A stretch of 64,000 nucleotides of DNA from Anastatus disparis (GCA_017163975.1 JAFFSR010000243.1:1-64000), one strand, 5' to 3'; numbered from the stretch's first letter, positions 46,926-58,658 are shown. Translations and numbers: made by a program. The notes: a model not told the origin generated them from the letters alone.

Positions 46926-47814
46926 TAAAATTATATGCGTTATAGCATAAGCTAATACGCAGTGTCAGAATGGCTATGATGATATGATAATACAAATATT
47001 TATACGTTTGAAATTGTACAATTTCAGTGGTTGTGAATGTATGTAATAGTGCAAAGTACATTTAATTTTAAGATCTATAACTAAACAATTTTATACTAAT
47101 AAGTACATGATTTGTCAAGAACATCTAGAAAGTATTTTGAGTGAATAACAGATGTAGCAATCTTTTTTTCAATTTAGATTCTGACTTAATCTAAAAATGT
47201 TTGAAGCTGCTCAGTATTATTTCTTTTCAATAAGTATTATTAATCATAGTTTAAGTTTTTTCTCTGCTTTTATTAGAATAAAAAGAGAAATTGAAATGTT
47301 TTAAAAGAATTTGCTTTTATAATTAAAAAATCAAATGAATTTATTCAGCAAACATTGGTTTTAAATTACTTGGACTTATTCTTATTAAAGCACTAACAGT
47401 TATTGTAGCTAGAAATTTTTTCATTTAATTGTCTTTTTGGAATGATACTTTTGTTTTTTATCCGTAATGCTATTTTGTTTGTTCAGAAATTTTATTTTTA
47501 AGATTAGCATTTTGGTGGACCTATTTCAGTTATTGATGTTTATGTGCAGATAATAGGTACGAGATGGATGCAATTGGTTATGTGATTAAACAATGGAAGA
47601 TGGAGTTTTAGCTCTTGTTGGTAGTCATTTAAGAGATTTAATACCTTATACAATAAATCTAAAAGCTTCAAAAGTCAAAATTCATGCGTGTTGCTTTAGC
47701 AAGGTTATGTTTTTACTTGCTAATAGTCTAAAGTATATAAAAATTGAATCAGCAAGATATGATTTATATTTTGATACTGGATATTGTTTACATGAAAACA
47801 GACAATCGTTACCG
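46926..47814. other. Right-arm-specific segment
   Basis: Not matched in the left arm. The 89-residue plus-strand frame at 47593-47862 (MEDGVLALVGSHLRDLIPYT) sits just upstream of the RPC1-like segment. I cannot assign it to RPC1 or any other family. Confidence 0.4.
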
Positions 47815-48020
47815 TTCACTATGACGTCACTGTTCATAAATAAATACTCCTTAATTTCATGAAAAATATTAATGAAAAAATTGTAGTTGCTAGTAACATT
47901 GGACAGAGAGATATAGAAGAAAAATTTTACTTGATTCTGGAATCAAATGACATTTCCTTGACACAGTTGATTAGAAGCAAAACAAGAATTACTTAACAAT
48001 GGCTATGTAAAGTGTACTAA
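47815..48020 (+). pseudogene. RPC1-like fragment, right copy, 5' part
   Basis: Mirrors 22015-22265. The last codons before foldback H read EAKQELLNNGYVKC, continuous in the left copy with TEYIHKM. The reading is broken by stops upstream. The piece ends at the TAA target duplication (48018-48020) of foldback H, and its continuation is at 58659. Confidence 0.7.
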
Positions 48021-48468
48021 CTAGGAGAGGCCCAGGCCTCCGGATCACGGATTTTGCTCAAACTTTGGGATAAGTTTCTAGATGTCAAAATATGGAGAAA
48101 ACCAGAATTTTAGACCCTAACGTTCAAAATTTCCCTAGTTATAGGCAATTAGAGAAAATCACTGAAAAAGTTACTAGATTTTCAAACGCCTATTGTCCTT
48201 TAGCATTAACAACTAGACACTTGTAATTGTTTTTAAATGGAAGCTGAGCTCAAATCCTTTCGAAAAAGTGCTTGTAGCATATCAAAATATTATTTTTTCC
48301 CATAGATACAGTGTTATAAAAATTGTACTACATTTTAGCATTTATTATTAAGAGCAGGCCGGATTCGCTGTCCTTGTCTAATTGGCATTTTTGTTATTTA
48401 CTCAAGTTTTAATCGGTGTATCTTCAAATTAAAGGTCGAGTGCAATAGATATTATTATTATGAACATC

Positions 48469-49200
48469 TGTGAGCGCCCGAGTATGTACGGCCCTGAAAC
48501 CGTACGAGACTGGAAGATGCGCGCGCAAACACCCAAAAAGACCAAAGTGGTTGAACATGCAAGCGCGCGTGTATACGTACACGCGTTTGCATGTGTAAGT
48601 ACCGCTGAAAATATACGGCGACTCTCCCTCTCTTCTATTAAGATAGAAGAGTGGGAGAGAGACCTAAGAGAGCTGAAGCAAGCAGTGCGAGGAGCTCGCG
48701 ACTCTGGCACTCTTGGATCAGCTCTCTTGGTGTGATGACACGCTTGCTCGTAGCACAAGTGGCGAATGGCCTGACACGTGCTACAAGCAAGTATCTCTTT
48801 ATTAAGTGCGAGATTACTCTTAGTTTTTGCATTGTACAGTGATTCGATTTAAGTTGTTAATAAAGAGCTTTTCCAAGATATACCCTCATCCAATTAACCC
48901 GGTGTAAAGCCCCGAATATTAAGGCATTTGGTCCTTAATAATAACGGGCTTTTCACATAATAATCCTAAATAATACTAACAAATATATCTTAAAAGTCAG
49001 CTATAGCTAGGCAAGGCGTCCTAGCTATAAACGACTTTAACAATATTAAAACGAAATACAGGGTCCGCAATAGCTAGGCATGGCGCGCTAGCTATTTAAC
49101 GATCCTTTAACGCGATACCACATAGAGTTTCTAAGAACAAAGAATACCATTTAAATAAAGAACCTTTAGGATAACAGAATTACGGGTAGGAAAGGTTACA
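48469..49200 (+). repeat. 5' LTR of LTR element 2
   Basis: It starts TGTGAGCGCCCG and ends GGAAAGGTTACA. It contains the palindromic CGCGTGTATACGTACACGCG and an AATAAAGAGC polyadenylation-type signal near 48858. Overlapping frames on both strands (48429-48842) are shadows. Confidence 0.95.
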
Positions 49201-49220
49201 TTGGCGCCCACGGGATCTTA
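49201..49220 (+). promoter_or_regulatory. Primer-binding site of LTR element 2
   Basis: TTGGCGCCCACGGGATCTTA immediately after the 5' LTR. Confidence 0.75.
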
Positions 49221-49311
49221 ACCGCTGTTAAGAAAACTCACGCGTAATTAGAGTCGCGTAATATTTATCATTAGATTATAAATTTGACATTAAAAAACAA
49301 AAAATCGTCTT

Positions 49312-49596
49312 ATGATTCCTAACTTTCCAAATAGTCTGTTCCAAGGAACAGACTATAGTAGAGTAGAATATTTGGAAAATAGAATCCAACATTTAATTAA
49401 TATCAATAATCAAAGAAATGAGTTAATGGTGGAATGTTTAAAATCAATAGACGAAAGAATAGAAAAGATAGAAAATGAAATAGTGAATGTAAAAAAAAAT
49501 ACAAATAAGCAATACCGGGAAGTAAAAGGCGAAATATTGCAGTTAAAAACGAACATTTTCTTATTAACAAAGAAAATGGAAAATTTAAAAATATAA
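49312..49596 (+). CDS. Small coiled-coil frame at the start of LTR element 2
   Basis: 94 residues opening MIPNFPNSLFQGTDYSRVEY. From about residue 20 on it is rich in heptad-like E/K/I/L/N patterns (ECLKSIDERIEKIENEIVNV), suggesting one long coiled coil. It lies between the primer site and gag on the same strand. It could be the N-terminal part of Gag split off by frameshift, or a separate element protein. The following 49600-50340 region is A-rich and has no plus-strand frame of note. Confidence 0.4.
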   Translation: MIPNFPNSLFQGTDYSRVEYLENRIQHLININNQRNELMVECLKSIDERIEKIENEIVNVKKNTNKQYREVKGEILQLKTNIFLLTKKMENLKI

Positions 49597-50346
49597 TAGG
49601 AAAATAAAAATAAATACAAAAATTAAAAAGTACAAAAAAATCTATAAAAAATCAAAAAATTAATAACAAAAAAATTTTATAAAACTTAAAAAAAAAAAAA
49701 AAAAAAAAAGCGTAGAAACGCAAGAAAAATGATATATAAAATACCATCAGTATAAAATATAAGAACATAATTATATAAAAGAATTTCTTTTGTTCTAAAT
49801 AAATGCGAATAAAAGGTTGACCAAAAATTTTACTTGATATTAATATTGAATAGAGTATTCGTAAATGAGAATAATAAAAAGACTTGAAGGTCGCGAGGTA
49901 AAACAAGAAGATTGAGTGTTACAATGTACACATTAAATTTTTCTTAAAATCTTTTGTTATAGCCGCGCAAACTCAAGTCTAAAGCGCGAATATGTTTAAA
50001 GAATGTCAAAAAGCAAAGTTAAAAGGTCAATAGCTAAGAAATAGACAGAAGGAATTCTTAAACATAGGTTCTCAACGCGAATGAGAACAATCATTGTAAT
50101 AAAGAATATGCTCGTTAATAAAAATAAAATAAAATATATTAAAAAATTAAAAGAGCCAAGATAAAAAATAATTGTAAACGAAATTAAAATTTTGAAATTT
50201 AATTTTGGATAATTTAAATTTATTAAAATTAAAAATAGCTTATTCAAAAATTAACTTAAATAAGAAAGTATTGAAATAAAAAGAGTTAAAATTTTAGTTT
50301 CGGAAATACGTAAATATTGTAATAGCGAATAATAATAAAAATAAAA

Positions 50347-51589
50347 ATGGCGAAAAGAAGGTCAGAGATACTAATACAAGAATTAGATAATCTTGATGGG
50401 ACCATAGAGGAAGATGTTAACACAAAACAAAATGAATGGATGAAAGCTGTGTCATATGAGCTGACACTGTTGTTTAATAAACAACAAGAGTTGGATGACA
50501 AAATTACAGCTAGTCCAGACAAAGCTATAGTCTTTAACTTAGAAAAAACCGCAGATGCGGGAACAATAAATTTTAAAGAACAAATAAGCGAATTATCAAA
50601 CAAGATAAAAAACGTGTTAGAAGATAATATCGTGATTAAAAATTTATTAAACAAATATAAAAAGAAAATGAAGACTTAGTTATTAAAAACGAATCTTTAA
50701 ATGAAGAATTAATCAAATTAAAAAAATAATAAACGAAGAGGAAGCGATTAAAATGGTTCAAGATAACCTGACGCGAAAAATAGACGATACTGCTCAAGAG
50801 CAAGATGATAAGATCAATGAATTAAAAGAAAAATTAAAAAGTAATGGGATTCGAACGCAAGGTCTCGAACCATATGTGAACAAAATAAAAATTCCTTTGC
50901 CAAAATACGAAGGCACGGAGGTTGAAAGACCTATGAAATTCTTAAATGAATTCGAAAAATATATTGCATTAAAAAAATTAGAAGAGGAAGAAACTCTCGA
51001 ACTTTTGCATACTGTTCTACAAAAGGACGCAAATGAGTGGTGGTACATCTATCAAGATGATGTACTGACCTACGAAGGTTTTAAAAATTTATTCCTGGAT
51101 AGATATTGGAATGAGGATGTCCAAAGAACAACTCGAAGGAAAGTTGAGTTCGGACAATATTATGAGAATGGCAAATTAAGTCGTATGGCTTATGCCACGC
51201 AAGTATATGGTTTCGCTAAAGAGCTAAATCTTCAATATTCTGAAGAGGAATTAGCTGAAAAAATTAGCAAACATTTCAGCAGAAATGTTAGGCAAGCCAT
51301 GCAATTCTCGCAAAACAAAGATAAAAATACCTTATTTAAAATTTTGTCAGATTTTGATAATGACGATAAACTGCAGGAAAAAAGAGCAGTAAATAAAAAT
51401 AATAGTCAACAAAAAATAGTTAATAATAATGAAAAAATTAATAAAACATATTATAATCATAGTAATAACGCAACAAATCAAAATAACTATAAACAAGAAT
51501 ACAAAAAACCTCAACAGGATCCTAGTATAAATGTAGCTAGAATCGAGGAAAATAAAAATAAACAAAAGAATCAACAACGTGAAAATTAA
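50347..51589 (+). pseudogene. Gag of LTR element 2
   Basis: Two frames. 50347-50679 (MAKRRSEILIQELDNLDG..) is coiled-coil-like. 50753-51589 holds a capsid-like domain: IPLPKYEGTEVERPMKFLNE near residues 47-66, then WWYIYQDDVLTYEGFKNLFL and GKLSRMAYATQVYGFAKEL. The C-terminus is N/Q/K-rich and has no CCHC knuckle that I can see. A frame change between 50680 and 50752 breaks the protein. Gag would package the element RNA. The layout agrees with gypsy-type Gag in retrotransposons that lack zinc knuckles. Confidence 0.75.
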
Positions 51590-51770
51590 AATCACCTGTA
51601 AATAAAAAACAATTACAGAAAAGTAACAAAGAATTAGATGTTTTAAATATAGACATGAACAAAGAAGATAATGATAAAAATCAGGAAAACTAAATAAAGT
51701 TGCACCTGAAATCAAAAATAGAAGGGGTAAGGTTGCAACTAATGGAAAATCCCCAAAAATAATATCTTCT

Positions 51771-52496
51771 ATGCAAGAGAGTATAAAAGACGATTTAATA
51801 GATGATATTGACAAGCAAGAGTCAAAAGAAAATAATATGATATGTTGTCCAGAAATTGAAATAGAATTAGAAAATATAAATGTCAAAGCTCTAATCGATT
51901 CAGGTAGCGAAGTCACCTGTATATCGGAGCAATTTTATTTTCAAAATTACGAGACATTCAAAAAATGCCCTTTATTGCCAATAACTGGGAAGTTTATAAA
52001 AACAGCCACAGGCACAAAAACTACAAGAATAAAGAGGCAGTTATTAATAAAAACAAAATTTAAAAATGTAGAAATAAAAATAATCTACCTAATAATTCCG
52101 AAATTAGTCAAAGATGTTATCATCGGATATGATACTCAAAAGGCTTTGAGTATGATTATAAACACGATGCTAGAAGAAATATTAATAATAATTGATGGTA
52201 AAGATATAAATTTATCTTATACCGAAAAACGAATAAATTCTTTAGCATACTCAGCTATGCAAATAACCGAAGTGTATGAAGGAGACAATGATCAGAATTC
52301 ATACGACTTTGCAATGGAAAACGAGAATCATCGAATTCTTAATTCCGAAAATTATTTTAATACAACTGAACTCACAAATGATGAGATTCAGGAAAAAATA
52401 AATGAATGTGATAATATCACAAACAAACAAAAAGAAGAATTAACATTATTAATAAAAAGTATAGTAGAGTGTTTAGAAAGGCTCCAGGTCTATTGA
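51771..52496 (+). pseudogene. Protease region of pol, LTR element 2
   Basis: The frame carries the aspartic protease motif ALIDSGSEVTCISEQFY near residue 40 and the second-lobe-like VKDVIIGYD near residue 112. This is the usual retropepsin order. The stretch after it leads into RT through a frame change near 52460, where LIKSIVECLERLQVY runs on in one frame and VFRKAPGLLKSYQHDI begins in another. The protease would process Gag-Pol. Confidence 0.8.
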
Positions 52497-53777
52497 AGTC
52501 ATATCAGCATGATATCAAACTTAAAGACGATCATCCATTTTATTCTAGACCTTATCCGATTCCTATAAATCATAGAGAAAAGGTACTAAAAGAAATAGAA
52601 AAAATGGAAGAACTAGGAATTATAAGGAGATCAAAAAGCCCTTATATAAATTCTATAGTTACAGTAATTAAAAAAGATGGCACTGTAAGGCTTTGTTTAG
52701 ATGCTCGTAAATTAAATGAGAAAATAATTGACGATTACGAAGCTCCACCCTCAATAGAAGAGATTTTTCTCAGATGTAAAGAGAAAAATTTCATGTCGAG
52801 CTTAGATTTAACAAGCTCGTATTGGCAAATTGAATTAACAGAGCCAAGCAAAAAATATACGGCGTTTAAAATCGATAACAAAGTATATGAATTTAACGTA
52901 GCAGCTTTTGGCATAAAAACCAGCAGCGCTGCACTATTGAGAGGACTGGACTACGTAATAAAAGATATGCAAGAATTCGTTCTAGCCTTCGTAGATGATC
53001 TGCACATAAGGTCATCGACATTCGAAGAAGCATATGGAGCATTTAGAGCAATTATTTATTAAAGCAATTAAATATAATTTGACATTTAATTTTAAAAAAT
53101 CAAATTTCTTAAAGCAAAAAATTGAATTTCTTGGACACTTCATAACGTCAAAAAGGAATAACACCAGATCCAGAAAAAATAAAATCAATAAAACATTTTA
53201 AAACACCAAGAAATATTAAAGAATTACAAGCATTCTTGGGGTTTGTAAATTTTACACGAAATTCGCGAAAGGTTATGCGAATGAAATATTGCCATTAATT
53301 GGCTTATTAAGAAAAAATGTACCCTATGAATGGGGGGCAAGACAGCAAAAAGCCTTTGAAAGTATAAAGGAACTTTTCACGGAAAATATCATATTGAAAT
53401 TCATAGATATGGAAAAACCTTTTATACTAACGACAGATGCAAGCGATTACGCAATAGCTGCAATCTTGTCACAATTGGACGAATATAATCATGAAAACAT
53501 TGTCTGTTTTATTAGCAGAACATTAAAAGGTAGTGAATTAAATTATTTCACTACCGAAAAAGAATTATTAGCTGTCGTATGGTCATTACATAAGCTTGAC
53601 ACATACTTAAGAGGTGCCAAAGAAATAATTGTAAGAACTGACCATGAAGCTATCACATTTTTAAATAAATGTAAATTTAATAATTATAGATTGAGAAGAT
53701 GGGCCTTATCAATCCAAGATTTTAATATCAAACCAGAGCATATACCTGGAAAAATAAATGTTGCTGCAGATTTTTAA
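52455..53777 (+). pseudogene. Reverse transcriptase and RNase H of LTR element 2
   Basis: RT spans 52469-53062: PFYSRPYPIPINHREKVLKE, VRLCLDARKLNEKI, SSLDLTSSYWQIEL and the catalytic FVDD in LAFVDDLHIRSS. A frameshift near 53050 leads to IEFLGHFITS and the thumb/connection around 53100-53288. A further shift reaches RNase H (53289-53777) with TTDASDYAIAAILSQ, FTTEKELLAVVWSLHK and the closing IPGKINVAADF. The order is RT then RNase H, as in Ty3/gypsy. At least two indels disable it. Confidence 0.88.
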
Positions 53778-53799
53778 GCAGACAAACATCTGATAACGC

Positions 53800-55064
53800 A
53801 AAAGATGATGAAAACGAAGTATTAATTGCGAATATCAGAAACAAATTAAAAATAAATAAACAATTAGAAAAATTGTTAAAAAGCTTTAAAAAAGCGCAAA
53901 AAAATGATGCATATTGCATCAAAATAAGAAAAAAATTAAACGAAGTAAAAAATGATAAAATAAAAAATCATTATAAATTCGAAAATGATTTTTTATACAA
54001 AAAAGATGAATCAGGATTAAAAATAATAATACCTGAATCACTATTATCAGAATTAATAATAGAAATACACGATTTTTATGGGCACATTGGTCCCAAAAAA
54101 CGTATAAATTATTAATAGAAAGCTTCACAGCTCCTAAATTAAAAAAGCATGTACACAAAATTTTAAAATCATGCATAACTTGTCAAAAGACAAAATACTT
54201 AACAGTAAAATATAATGCAGAAATGCAGCCAATCATAGTAAACGAAAAAAATGAAATACTATCGATTGATTTTTATGGTCCATTGCCTACGTCTATAGGA
54301 GGCGTTAAATATATTTTAACAACTATAGATGTATTTTCCAAATACGTTGTAATGTATCCTATTAAAAAGGCAAATACATTAACAACAATTAGAAAAATAT
54401 TTAACGATTATGTACCAAATTATGGTAAACCTCAGTCAATAATGACTGACCATGGTACACAATTTACTTCCAAAAATGGATAAAAAAGCTAAATGATGAA
54501 AACATTAAAAATATTTATTCATCAATTAGACACCCACAGAGCAATATTGTGGAAAGAATCCATCGTGAATTGGGCAGATTCTTTAGAACTTATGTGAATT
54601 ATTCACATAAGTCATGGGCGTCATATATGCAAAAAATTCAAAGCATAATGAACGAAACTACCCATGAAACAACAGGTTTTACGCCAACTGAATTACATAT
54701 GGGTAAAAACCAACTAGAATATGGGAAAAGTATTTTAAATTAGAAAATACTGAGGTACCATATGATAGAAAGATTTTCTATGCTAGAAATAAAATGCATA
54801 AGAAAATAAAAAATAGAGCAAACGCAACAAATGCAAAAAGTACTCATTATCAATTTAATTTAAATGATAAAGTACTGCTGAAATCATTAAACGTATCAAG
54901 TGCAGATGATGATAAAATCGCAAAATTTTTTGAGATATATGAAGGTCCATATATTATAAAAACATCATTGCACCAGATACATACTTATTAATCAATGAAA
55001 AAGCCGTAGAACGTGGAAAATTCCATATAGAACACCTGAAACCGTTCTACGAGCCTAATGATTA
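53800..55064 (+). pseudogene. Integrase of LTR element 2
   Basis: Pieces in four frames. The HHCC zinc domain (HDFYGHIGPKK, then SCITCQK) lies near 54065-54190. The catalytic core 54223-54483 has the first Asp in LSIDFYGPLP and the second in MTDHGTQFTS. The Glu-containing HPQSNIVERIHREL lies near 54530. The downstream SIMNETTHETTGFTPTELHMG is typical of retroviral-like integrases. The C-terminal segment from 54794 ends IEHLKPFYEPND. Frame changes near 54115, 54483, 54545, 54743 and 54970 break it. A partial repeat of the end (CATATAGAACA words) lies at 55126-55165. Confidence 0.88.
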
Positions 55065-55393
55065 AATTAACTAAAAAATAAAATAAAAAATAAATCTAAT
55101 TAATTGCAATTGAAAAGACATAAACGTGAAAAGTCCCATATAGAACATTTAAAAGAGTTCTAAAAGTATTTTAACTAAAATATTATTTTAAAATAATAAA
55201 AGACTAAGTAGCAAAGGAATGCAAAAAACATAGTAAAAAGACACATGCTAGTAACGTATACAAGTATTTACGCGAGCATACACTTGAAGTACATAAAAGG
55301 TCAAAGGCAATGACCAAAAACGTACTAAAGCAAACGAAACAAGTATACATATACACAAACACATAGAAAAACACTGAAAAAGAATTTAAACAC

Positions 55394-55782
55394 TTAAGAG
55401 TAGGTCGTATATCTCTGTCCTTTTCTAATCAAAGAATTTATTTTTTTGCAAAAACTAATAATTGTAGCAAAAAATAAGGAGATAGCCCCATCTCGTATAA
55501 TAAAAAGCAAGATTTTCTTTGATGAGGAAAAATTATTTTTATCGATTTGTTTTGAAGAAAACCTTGAAAAACTTAAAAAATAGAGGTTAGGATGGACAAT
55601 TCAGTTTTTCAAGGTTTTCTTAAAAACAAAGTGATAAAAATAATTTTTCCTCATAAAAGAAAATCTTGCTTTTTATTATACGAGATGGGGCTTTCTTCTT
55701 ATTTTTTGCTACAATTATTAATCTTTGTGAAAAAATCAATTCTTTGATTAGAAAAGGACGGATATACTCGACCTCCTCTTAA
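55394..55782. mobile_element. 389-bp MITE inside LTR element 2
   Basis: Inverted termini TTAAGAGTAGGTCGTATATC and ...GATATACTCGACCTCCTCTTAA are bounded by TTAA on both sides (55394-55397 and 55779-55782). The interior is also largely mirrored. It has the same length and structure as 62479-62867. TTAA may be the target duplication or part of the TIR. With TTAA as target it would suit a piggyBac-type source. Confidence 0.88.
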
Positions 55783-55879
55783 GAGAAATTTTGACAGGGT
55801 GGTTCATTATTCATCGACACTTCATAGTAGCTGCATCACCTAGTTTAAAGTCAAAAAGTAAAAGTGTGATAAAAAATTT

Positions 55880-56410
55880 ATGATGGCAACGTGCTACAAA
55901 AACTCTAGTGCGCAAACCATGACGTACTTCAACGTAAAACACGTCAGTACATCGGTTACCGAAACAACGATAAAAAATGAAGTACTTATTTGTGATTGGG
56001 ACGAGGACCCAACGATGAGGAGTGGAAATTTGGGCAGGGTGATTTACCCAAGCACGTCCAAATTTATCCAGCCTCAACCAATGGATTTCGCAGATCCCGG
56101 GTATTACTATTACACCATCAACGACAAAATAAATAAAACAACAAACACACCACAGGAGAAAAATTGGAATAAAAAAGTACAAAAAGAAACAAATAAAAGA
56201 AAAATAAAAAACAAGAAAGAAGAAGAAGAAATGTTTATGAAGGAGATATATCTACAAAAATCAAAAAAGAGAGTTAAAATTTATTACTTAGGACAAAAGT
56301 TAGAAGAACATAAAATGCTAAAAAAAGGTATAAACGCATGCAGAGACGATTTGGAAGAAGAAGAAAATATCGAAGAATGGCTACAAAAGAAGAAAATGAA
56401 AAAACAATAA
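55880..56410 (+). CDS. Unrecognised 176-residue frame between pol and 3' LTR
   Basis: The N-terminal ~90 residues have ordinary composition (TYFNVKHVSTSVTETTIKNE, DFADPGYYYYTINDK). The C-terminal half is K/E-rich (KKEEEEMFMKEIYLQKS) and ends KKKMKKQ. No signal peptide or membrane segment is seen, so an envelope-type role is not supported. It sits where errantivirus-like elements carry a third gene. It may be an element-specific accessory protein or captured sequence. Confidence 0.45.
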   Translation: MMATCYKNSSAQTMTYFNVKHVSTSVTETTIKNEVLICDWDEDPTMRSGNLGRVIYPSTSKFIQPQPMDFADPGYYYYTINDKINKTTNTPQEKNWNKKVQKETNKRKIKNKKEEEEMFMKEIYLQKSKKRVKIYYLGQKLEEHKMLKKGINACRDDLEEEENIEEWLQKKKMKKQ

Positions 56411-57310
56411 AAAGTTAAAAAAAAAAAGTGATCAGTGTAGTTACCATAAAGTAATTATAAAAAAAAGCAGTATTTAAGTTAAAAAATGTAAAAAGTTAGA
56501 TTTATAAAAAAAAAAAAGTTTTAATCAGAAAAGTAATTTTGTTAAGTTAAATAATAAAAGAAAAGTGAAAATCTTTGTGATTAAAATAAAATAGAAAGAA
56601 ATACATTTTTTAGTTAATTTAGTAAAAGAAAAAGATTTTTAAGTTAAGTTTTTTAAATAAGTTAAGAAATTTAAGTTTAGCTAATGAAAAAACAAGTGTT
56701 TAATTTTAAAGATTTAAAAACAAAAAGAAAATTTTTTAGTTTTAATTTTTAAAATAAAAGGTACCAAATGTTTATAATTTGTTAGCCCTAACGATTTATA
56801 AAGAAAAAGAGTTTTAAAATGAGTTTGTGTTAAATAAAAGAAAAATTTAAGTTAAAAAAGAAAAGTGTTTTTGTTAATTAATAGTAATAGTAAGAAATAA
56901 AACATTAATTTAATGAAAGTATTAGGTATTAAGACAACTTTATAATTTATATAAAAAAAAGAACAAATGGTTTAGTTAAAAATAAAATCTTGATTTGTTT
57001 AAAGAAAAGTTAAATTTTAGTTAAAAGAAAAAAAAAAATTAAATTAGTTTTGTTTCAGTTTAAAAATGAAAAAGAAAAAATGTGTTTTTTTTTTGTTTAT
57101 TAAAATTGTTATCAAAAAAGAAGAATATATTTGGTTATTTTAAAAATGTAAAAATCGTATTTTATTTTGGGGGGCATCCCTACACACCGGGGTAGCACTT
57201 GAGTACGTTTTGGTGTTTGTGCGCGCATCTCTCTAATGGTCGCGTTTAGGAAAATAAAATCGATTTTTCCTATTGATTAAGCGAAGTAATATGTAAAATC
57301 TATTTTAATT
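56411..57310. other. A-rich 3' non-coding region of LTR element 2
   Basis: Dominated by AAAAGTTAA/TTAAGTTAA words without exact periodicity. A GC-richer stretch follows at 57171-57240 (GGGGGGCATCCCTACACACC). No frame of note. Confidence 0.55.
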
Positions 57311-57320
57311 TGAGGGGCAA
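57311..57320 (+). promoter_or_regulatory. Polypurine tract of LTR element 2
   Basis: TGAGGGGCAA directly before the 3' LTR. Confidence 0.65.
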
Positions 57321-58052
57321 TGTGAGCGCCCGAGTATGTACGGCCCTGAAACCGTACGAGACTGGAAGATGCGCGCGCAAACACCCAAAAAGACCAAAGT
57401 GGTTGAACATGCAAGCGCGCGTGTATACGTACACGCGTTTGCATGTGTAAGTACCGCTGAAAATATACGGCGACTCTCCCTCTCTTCTATTAAGATAGAA
57501 GAGTGGGAGAGAGACCTAAGAGAGCTGAAGCAAGCAGTGCGAGGAGCTCGCGACTCTGGCACTCTTGGATCAGCTCTCTTGGTGTGAAGACACGCTTGCT
57601 CGTAGCACAAGTGGCGAATGGCCTGACACGTGCTACAAGCAAGTATCTCTTTATTAAGCGCGAGATTACTCTTAGTTTTTGCATTGTACAGTGATTCGAT
57701 TTAAGTTGTTAATAAAGAGCTTTTCCAAGATATACCCTCATCCAATTAACCCGGTGTAAAGCCCCGAATATTAAGGCATTTGGTCCTTAATAATAACGGG
57801 CTTTTCACATAATAATCCTAAATATTACTAACAAATATATCTTAAAAGTCAGCTATAGCTAGGCAAGGCGTCCTAGCTATAAACGACTTTAACAATATTA
57901 AAACGAAATACAGGGTCCGCAATAGCTAGGCATGGCGCGCTAGCTATTTAACGATCCTTTAACACGATACCACATAGAGTTTCTAAGAACAAAGAATACC
58001 ATTTAAATAAAGAACCTTTAGGATAACAGAATTACGGGTAGGAAAGGTTACA
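57321..58052 (+). repeat. 3' LTR of LTR element 2
   Basis: 732 bp, differing from the 5' LTR at four positions that I can see: GTGAAGACAC/GTGATGACAC, TTAAGCGCG/TTAAGTGCG, AATATTACT/AATAATACT and AACACGATA/AACGCGATA. Confidence 0.95.
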
Positions 58053-58205
58053 CATCTATGCACAAGAAAAAAAATATCTACTGGTTTGTTTTTGAGAAAA
58101 GTAAGTAACGCCAAAGTAAAAGTTTATGTTTATAATATTTTCGCGTTACTTACTTTTCTCAAAAACAACCGTAGGTAAATTTTTCTTGTGCATAGATGTT
58201 CATAA
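58053..58205. repeat. Apex hairpin of foldback H
   Basis: CATCTATGCACAAGAAAAAA and its inverse near 58200, plus mirrored GAGAAAAGTAAGTAACGC around a short loop. LTR element 2 entered at the CATC of this hairpin. Confidence 0.85.
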
Positions 58206-58658
58206 TAATAATATCTATTGCGCTCGACCTTTAATTTAAAGATACACCGATTAAAACTTGAGTAAATAACAAACAACTCAATTGTTACTCGGTCGGTATC
58301 AGGTTCTACTCCGGCCTACCGTTAATTAATGTTTTTAAAAGGAAATTCACGTCAAAATCTTATAACGCTGTAACGTTGGGAAAAAATAATATTTTGATAT
58401 GCTACAAGCACTATTCCGAAAGGATTTGAGATCAGCTTTCATTCGAAAATGGTTTTAAGCTTCTAACTGTTAATGCTAAAGAGCTATAAGCATTTGAAAA
58501 TCTAGTAACTTTTTCAGTAATTTGCTTTGATTACCTATAACTAGGGGAATTTTCAGCATTAGGGTCCAAAATTCTGGTTTTCTTCATATTTTGACGCCAA
58601 GAAACTTATCCCAAAGTTCGAGCAAAATCCGTGATCTGGAGGTCTGGGCCTCTCCTAG

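Larger units (their letters stand above)
48469..58052 (+). mobile_element. Ty3/gypsy-like LTR retrotransposon 2
   Basis: LTRs of 732 bp each (48469-49200, 57321-58052) are flanked by CATC (48465-48468, 58053-58056). A TTGGCGCCCACGGG primer-binding-type sequence and a GAGGGGCAA purine tract are present. Internal genes run gag, protease, RT, RNase H, integrase, then an extra frame. A 389-bp MITE lies in the 3' region. I count four differences between the LTRs by eye, so insertion is recent, yet the coding region has many frame changes. Confidence 0.95.
48021..58658. mobile_element. Foldback element H with long TIRs, hosting LTR element 2
   Basis: It starts CTAGGAGAGGCCCAGGCCTC and ends with the inverse, ...GGGCCTCTCCTAG. 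TAA lies on both sides (48018-48020, 58659-58661). The arms are about 450 bp (48021-48468 and 58205-58658). The unoccupied paralogous site is at about 22000-22015 on the minus strand (GTACCGAGTATATTC). Without the LTR element it would be ~1.05 kb and nearly all hairpin. A TAA/TTA duplication would suit PIF/Harbinger-type mobilisation. No transposase is present. Confidence 0.88.

Noticed and set aside
48429..48842. Four overlapping frames of 63-109 codons in the LTR, repeated at 57305-57694
   Set aside because: They overlap on both strands within the GC-richer LTR and are duplicated only because the LTR is. No family is recognised.
51347..51916. A 189-codon antisense frame rich in I, F and L
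   Set aside because: It lies opposite the gag/protease coding region. Its hydrophobic composition is the expected complement of A-rich coding sequence, not a membrane protein.
55811..56182. Antisense 123-codon frame opposite the 176-residue frame
   Set aside because: It overlaps the plus-strand frame, which has the better context (element orientation, Met start, continuous length).
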